From: Hydractinia symbiolongicarpus
Taxonomy: Eukaryota; Cnidaria; Hydrozoa; Anthoathecata; Hydractiniidae
Length of the DNA: 64,000 nucleotides
Assembly (NCBI RefSeq): GCF_029227915.1
Contig: NC_079889.1
Coordinates: 2,916,001 to 2,980,000, forward strand
Reading direction: 5' to 3'
The stretch's first letter is position 1. Every line of letters begins with the position of its first letter. Below, in pieces: positions 61,020 through 64,000 of this stretch. Position numbers and translations under genes: made by a program. The notes under the pieces are model-generated. The model was given only the letters and a program-made list of their open reading frames with translations, was not told where the DNA came from and did no database searches.

Positions 61020-61083
61020 GTGTCGCGAATTATGGCCTTGACGCCACGAAGTAATCGCGCTACCCACTGCACTACTGCGACAC
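61020..61083 (-). repeat. tRNA-like hairpinned sequence
   Basis: GTGTCGC at one end pairs with GCGACAC at the other (7 bp perfect). The minus strand has an A-box-like TAGTGCAGTGGGTAGCGCG eight bases in, but no recognisable T-loop or B box. Probably a decayed tRNA-derived sequence. Confidence 0.45.
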
Positions 61084-61146
61084 ATTAGCTTAAGTGTGGA
61101 AGATATATTTATAAGACTAAGAGAAGCTACTATGGAAATAAAGAGA

Positions 61147-61216
61147 AACTTCGATGGGGATCGAACAAGGCACCCACGGATCCATAGCACATAGCCTTAC
61201 CAATGCGCCATGCGAG
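61147..61216 (-). repeat. tRNA-like / SINE-head sequence with A and B boxes
   Basis: Minus strand: A box TGGCGCATTGG and B box GTTCGATCCCC at tRNA-like spacing. The T-arm and acceptor pairing are poor, so it is not a functional tRNA. Confidence 0.5.
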
Positions 61217-61384
61217 ATGAAAATGTAATCAAGTTACGTAATCCTGATGCAAAGTATCGGAACAAATACTCTAATATTATTTTTTAATGAGCGGAATAAG
61301 CTTCATCGATGTAAACAAATTTGACAGTCAATAATAACATTATATTTACTAAAAAGAAAGGGGAAGATGAAAATTTAAAAATCA

Positions 61385-61462
61385 GCCAGCGGATTTGAAC
61401 CAACAGTGTTGTAGGGGCTTTTTCAAGTACGCACTCGGCCTCCAACCTTGTCCCCAGGGCTA
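61385..61462 (-). repeat. tRNA-like sequence, B box only convincing
   Basis: Minus strand: GTTGGTTCAAATCCGCTGG has a B box (GGTTCAAATCC). About 45 nt upstream GGAGGCCGAGTGCG recalls the A-box region of tRNA-Leu/Ser types. Stems are weak. Fits the surrounding cluster of tRNA-derived fragments. Confidence 0.4.
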
Positions 61463-61817
61463 TTCCAAGCCTAGTGCTTACTAAACGAGTATCTGGTAAG
61501 AATGTTCTTGCAATTTTAGTCCTTGTTTATGATCGTTTTTAAAAGACACGCTCGTACGATTGGTCTACTCATGTGCCAAGGTTTTCTTTTTTTCTACACA
61601 AAATCTTATTTTGCGACTGTTTACAACGCAACTATTTTTCCGTACTTATCCATTCCGTTTACCTATGACAAAACATTTCTTTGCCAGTGAGTTATGACAA
61701 TCCTATAGATTATTAAATATATGCACCGTAGTCGGTAGCGCGTCTTTTTTATACCGCATTTTTGAAGTGTCCGTATCACAGCTATAAAATATACAGAATA
61801 TGGGCTGTAATATATGA

Positions 61818-61945
61818 AACTAGTCGTCGGCCCGTGGATGAATCAACGGGATTGCCCGTCCTTTATATTCCGCATTTCGTGTGTCTTGCTATTTTAATAC
61901 CATTTTGCGCAGAGACAAACAACGGCTTTTATTATGGGAACTAGT
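61818..61945 (+). repeat. Interspersed repeat with CCCGTGGA motif, copy B, bounded by AACTAGT
   Basis: GTCGTCGGCCCGTGGATGAATC, CCGCATTTCGTGTGTCTTGCT and ACCATTTTGCGCAGAGACA follow the order of the copy at 13600-13740. AACTAGT stands at both ends (61818-61824 and 61939-61945), a possible 7-bp target duplication or terminal motif. Confidence 0.6.
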
Positions 61946-64000
61946 TGGGTAGCTCGGTGTTGAACGTTAGGTTGAGCGCCTAACCGAACCGTACATCCTG
62001 CTAAAGAGTTTACTACAGGTATACCTTACGCCGCACGTTTGTGTGATTACTATTCAAGAAAGAACTTTTTCATAACAGAGGTTATCGTAACCCTATTAAA
62101 TGATCAAAAGAACATCCGACGTTGTCCATTTTGCGAATACAGTTTTGAGAAAGTTCAAAAAGTAAACCATAACTTCAGTTTAAATAAAAAAGGCCTATCT
62201 TGATTGGCCTAGCTGGATAAAACAGTCACTTAGGACTTTTATTTTTTAGAATAAGTTTTCGTGAAAGTTATTCGATAACTTTGGTTTAAGTGAAGGCATA
62301 GGTTAAACCCTGTCATTACTCTATCATTTCAAAACAGCCACCCAGCAACTCGTACATCACGTAGCGTCACTTGGTTGTACCGCACAAATAGAAAAAATGC
62401 GGCTATTATTATTTTAGAGATAATAAAAATGGACGCCGCGCTAACACATGGCTAGTACAGGTAAATCTTATCTGTCACATTAGGGTTAGGCACACCCTTT
62501 ATGCCGCAGTGTCATTTTGAAAAACACATTCCCGCGTCATTGGTTCAAATAAAAGCACAATCGTTACCCTATCGTAGAAAAGCAGCTAGCAACATTTTTT
62601 TTCTTGCAGATGAAGATTTTTTAAAAGCAGTGATTGGGTGCTAATAATTTTGCAACAATATTAATAAAAAATATATCGTTTTGTCATTTTATATTTTTCT
62701 TATCTCTTGCGCCTTTTAGCACGAAATCAGCTCGCGTTATAGACAGAATATAAGTGTTATTAATAAAAACCTGCACATTTTGGTACATACTAATCTGGTA
62801 AAACCAATCCTCGCAAGTAGGAATCTCTAAGGAAACATTCTTAACTATGCAACAAAAACACATAATGTTACTGGCAAAAAATAGGTTTCTTTATCCAGTG
62901 TTTTGTTGCCTGGTACCACAAGTGCTTGCGCCTGTACCCTGTGGGCTTGCCCACAAGATTTTAACCCTCTTTGCTCATCTAGGACTCGTAATAACAAATC
63001 GTGTACTAGTCAGGAAATAAGTAGTTCCACTCCATAAATCACTCACAATACATAAATATAAATGCATTAATTTTCTTATGTGGGTGTGACCACGTTTGTA
63101 TTTTCAGTTAAGTCTTAGTAATGGCAGGCTACATGGAGAAACTGCCCTGGGCTATAATTTCAGACCAGTCTCTATCTTGCTTTCTATCATGTTCAAATTT
63201 TGTCTTTAAAACTGAATTCCACCGAAACAAATGAACACATGAAAAATTGTATAAGAATGTTTATTTTTTTTTTTAAACTAAAGGTATAAATCTTTCCTTC
63301 GGCTGCCACTTAAAAAGAGTTCCTCCAATTTTTTAATTAACAAATCAAACGAGTTTAATGGCAGAAGGAAAGATGCAAATGAGATAAAAAAGCAATAGAA
63401 AAAGCGCAAAGTGGGCGGACACTTGCGCGACAAGCATATTTTTGCCCGTTTCAGAGAGGGTTTGATCTAAAATCTTCTCCCAGTAACTCCCAGTAATTCC
63501 CATAGTCACGAGAAGACTTGATACAAAAAAAATAATATTTTTTATGTTATACAACTATTGCAAATTGATTGTTATAAATGGTAAGGAGCAATTCGAGTTA
63601 ATAAAAATGTCTGTTAAAGATGGCTTCAATGTTACTAAAATTTTTCACATGAGTCAAGAAAGTTCGCCTAATGGAGTATCCGCTTTGCTTTGCAAGGATT
63701 GAGCTGTGTGAATTTCTTTAGGGATTCTTTCGGTACATATTAAACCGCTTGATTAGAAAGGCGTAAGTTCCAGTAAGGTTCCACTGTTATACAAGTGAAA
63801 TTAGAGGTGTATTAAATCTATGAATTCTATCCTTCTAGATTAAATACAAAATGTTCCCTAGTATTACGAAATGATTATTTATTTTTTTCGTTAAAATACC
63901 GAAATAAAAAACAGTTTTTAAGTTCTTGCGAGATTGGATTACTCTATTCGTTTGATGTAAGTAGACTGCATAAGTTTCTTTGTTTCTACATAATGTTTGC
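61946..64000. other. Right-end region without recognised genes
   Basis: A minus-strand open stretch at 63345-63554 has a hydrophobic segment (HFALFLLLFYLICIFPSAI) that could span a membrane, but there is no domain or splice support. Nothing else identified. Confidence 0.35.

Overview
The window looks like nuclear DNA of an animal. It is AT-rich, has short exons with GT-AG introns, abundant DNA-transposon debris, tRNA-derived elements and very long microsatellites, and no operons or ribosomal genes. The only conserved host gene I can place with confidence is an ARID3 (dead ringer/Bright-type) DNA-binding protein, itself a metazoan marker. Its ARID domain is strongly diverged. Together with the base composition and the piggyBac and pogo content, this suggests an early-branching animal, perhaps a cnidarian. 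That assignment is inference; nothing in the window proves it.

Layout. 1-2.03 kb: two decayed protein-coding remnants on the minus strand, an unrecognised multi-frame ORF running off the left edge and a piggyBac transposase with its middle lost. 2.0-8.9 kb: no gene, but a striking palindromic minisatellite with higher-order structure at 5.98-6.31 kb. 9.0-10.9 kb: a nearly pure 1.8-kb octamer microsatellite. 11.41-12.40 kb: an internally deleted pogo/Tigger element flanked by TA. 13.16-20.94 kb (minus): at least six exons of the ARID3-like gene, with a 5.6-kb intron that holds a tRNA-Thr-like SINE. 21-53 kb: essentially a gene desert with two more octamer arrays (33.2 and 39.5 kb), small inverted-repeat elements (37.5, 48.95-50.2 and 51.8-52.3 kb), short duplications and a few weak exon candidates. 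53.05-53.87 kb: a second, different pogo/Tigger deletion derivative.

54.3-55.9 kb (plus) is the most unusual part. About seven degenerate tandem units each carry a polypyrimidine-AG splice acceptor, a 28-39-nt cassette, a GTAAGT donor (lost in one unit) and an AATAAA signal. They are followed by an acceptor and an ORF whose ATG would be completed by splicing. 57.7-59.2 kb holds two further AT-rich tandem arrays. 59.4-61.5 kb is a cluster of tRNA-like sequences on both strands, including three copies in tandem at a 156-157-bp period. The last 2.5 kb has no recognisable gene.

Most of the window is intergenic, intronic or transposon-derived. Functional integration can only be discussed for the ARID3-like gene, a presumed transcription factor, and speculatively for the splice/poly(A) cassette array.
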